Origin: Herpomyces periplanetae
Lineage: Eukaryota; Ascomycota; Laboulbeniomycetes; Herpomycetales; Herpomycetaceae
Assembly: GCA_009733715.1 (NCBI GenBank)
Contig: WMKJ01000054.1
Span: 27,140 to 91,139 of the forward strand
Reading direction: 5' to 3'
Length of the DNA stretch: 64,000 bases
Shown here: positions 63,453 through 64,000 of the stretch, piece after piece
How the letters are laid out: every line of letters begins with the position of its first letter
Position numbering within the stretch: position 1 is the first letter of the stretch
Made by a program: the position numbers and the translations under genes
Notes under the pieces: model-generated
Databases searched by the model: none
What the model was told of the DNA's origin: nothing
The model's input: the letters and a program-made list of their open reading frames with translations, nothing else

Positions 63453-64000
63453 ATGGCAAAATTTTTCCCCGGACGTCGCCTGAATTCACACATTTCAAAC
63501 ACTTGGATCACTCTATTCTCTCCAATTCATTTTTGTCCTCTATATTTATCAAAATTTACCAACCTGTCAGACAGGAATGTCAAGTATACCTTTACTACGG
63601 TTGTACCGCCTAAACCATTTAGGTTAACACAACAAACGCGAAATTATTTTATGTTGCGATTTAACAGACCCCATGGAACCTTACACATCCGACAACCGTT
63701 TATCCTTAATCGGCCTTGGGTTACTGCTTTTAACGATATTTTACAATCAAACCAACACACTTGTCTGAATAAGTTCAAAATTGACAATTCTATACAATTA
63801 ATTAATTATACGCGCTACATCCCAAGCAGTGGTTTCAGATGGATATCTACAAGTCAAACATTTCATGATAAAACTAGCCCAAATGAATCGACATGTGGGG
63901 ATAAGAATGAAGATAAGAGTAAGGGTATTTTGCCATAATTGTCAAGGGAATATTTTGTCTTTACACGTTAAAGGGATTTTATATTATTCGGGGTGAACGT
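63453..64000 (+). CDS. First exon of a probable mitochondrial protein (truncated at window edge)
   Basis: An open frame from the ATG at 63453 (MAKFFPGRRLN) to a GTAAGG donor-like site at 63919, about 155 residues; read-through would reach a stop at 63938. The translation is rich in Arg, Phe and Tyr and poor in acid until the last 20 residues, as in a long mitochondrial presequence. The segment GFRWISTSQTFHDKTSP, followed by Lys/Asp/Glu-rich NEDKSKG, resembles the start of m-AAA protease (Afg3/Yta12) or other matrix proteins, but nothing diagnostic is present. The right arm of the inverted repeat begins inside this donor (63920), so the continuation may be artefactual. An alternative ATG lies upstream at 63315. 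Confidence 0.45.
63920..64000 (-). repeat. 81-bp inverted repeat, right arm (may continue past the window)
   Basis: Exact reverse complement of 63008-63088. It begins at the T of a GTAAGG splice-donor-like sequence and runs to the last base of the window, so the true repeat could be longer. Confidence 0.95.

Noticed and set aside
1-64000. Secondary-metabolite cluster, mobile element, CRISPR array, rRNA or tRNA genes
   Set aside because: I looked for signature enzymes, terminal repeats with transposase frames, spaced direct repeats and tRNA box B-like GGTTCGAATCC sequences and found none that hold up.

Overview
This window is a gene-dense stretch of nuclear chromosome from a fungus, most likely an ascomycete. 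The evidence is a fungal tripartite tRNA ligase, an SCH9-type AGC kinase with a split C2 domain, a HET-C protein, a Nup120/Nup160 nucleoporin, a YCR051W-like ankyrin protein, and a RAD51 whose catalytic core reads like ascomycete RAD51. Genes carry 0-4 short GT-AG introns (about 55-260 nt, often with a CTAAC/CTAAT-like branch site). I rebuilt the spliced models by hand, using reading-frame continuity and family conservation. I cannot name the species.

Layout. 0-6.3 kb: end of a biotin-protein ligase gene, a ROG1-like lipase and mitoribosomal mS35. 6.3-10 kb: a long non-coding upstream region. 10-20 kb: SCH9, an unassigned 860-residue protein, RPC31, a FAM192A/Fyv6-domain protein and GPN1. 20-23 kb: TRL1 tRNA ligase. 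25-31 kb: a bZIP factor, eIF3h and a tiny I78 protease-inhibitor gene. 31-41.5 kb: an unassigned hydrophobic protein, a DDHD phospholipase, a NUP120-like nucleoporin and RAD51. 43-49 kb: an orphan secreted acidic protein, a C2H2 protein, PUF6 and an ankyrin protein. 50-57 kb: a PAP2 phosphatase, TRM11, a syntaxin-8-like SNARE, a TilS-like lysidine synthase and HSP10. 57-64 kb: HET-C, OLA1, mitoribosomal uS11m and the first exon of a probable mitochondrial protein.

Most genes are housekeeping and show no operon-like or cluster logic. Loose themes are tRNA metabolism (TRL1, TRM11, TilS, RPC31), mitochondrial function (mS35, uS11m, HSP10, TilS, the last partial gene), phospholipid hydrolysis (ROG1-like, DDHD, PAP2) and TOR/translation (SCH9, eIF3h, PUF6). 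E-box-like CAYGTGA octamers recur in the intergenic regions. The TilS/HSP10 divergent promoter holds a textbook heat-shock element.

I found no CRISPR array, transposon, rRNA or tRNA gene, and no clear novel multi-gene system. The most unusual structure is a perfect 81-bp inverted repeat whose right arm ends at the window edge. It starts inside a putative splice donor and may be an amplification or assembly fold-back. Other oddities are a coding minisatellite in GPN1, a PAP2 enzyme lacking a conserved arginine, a perfect hairpin between two convergent genes, and an orphan secreted protein.
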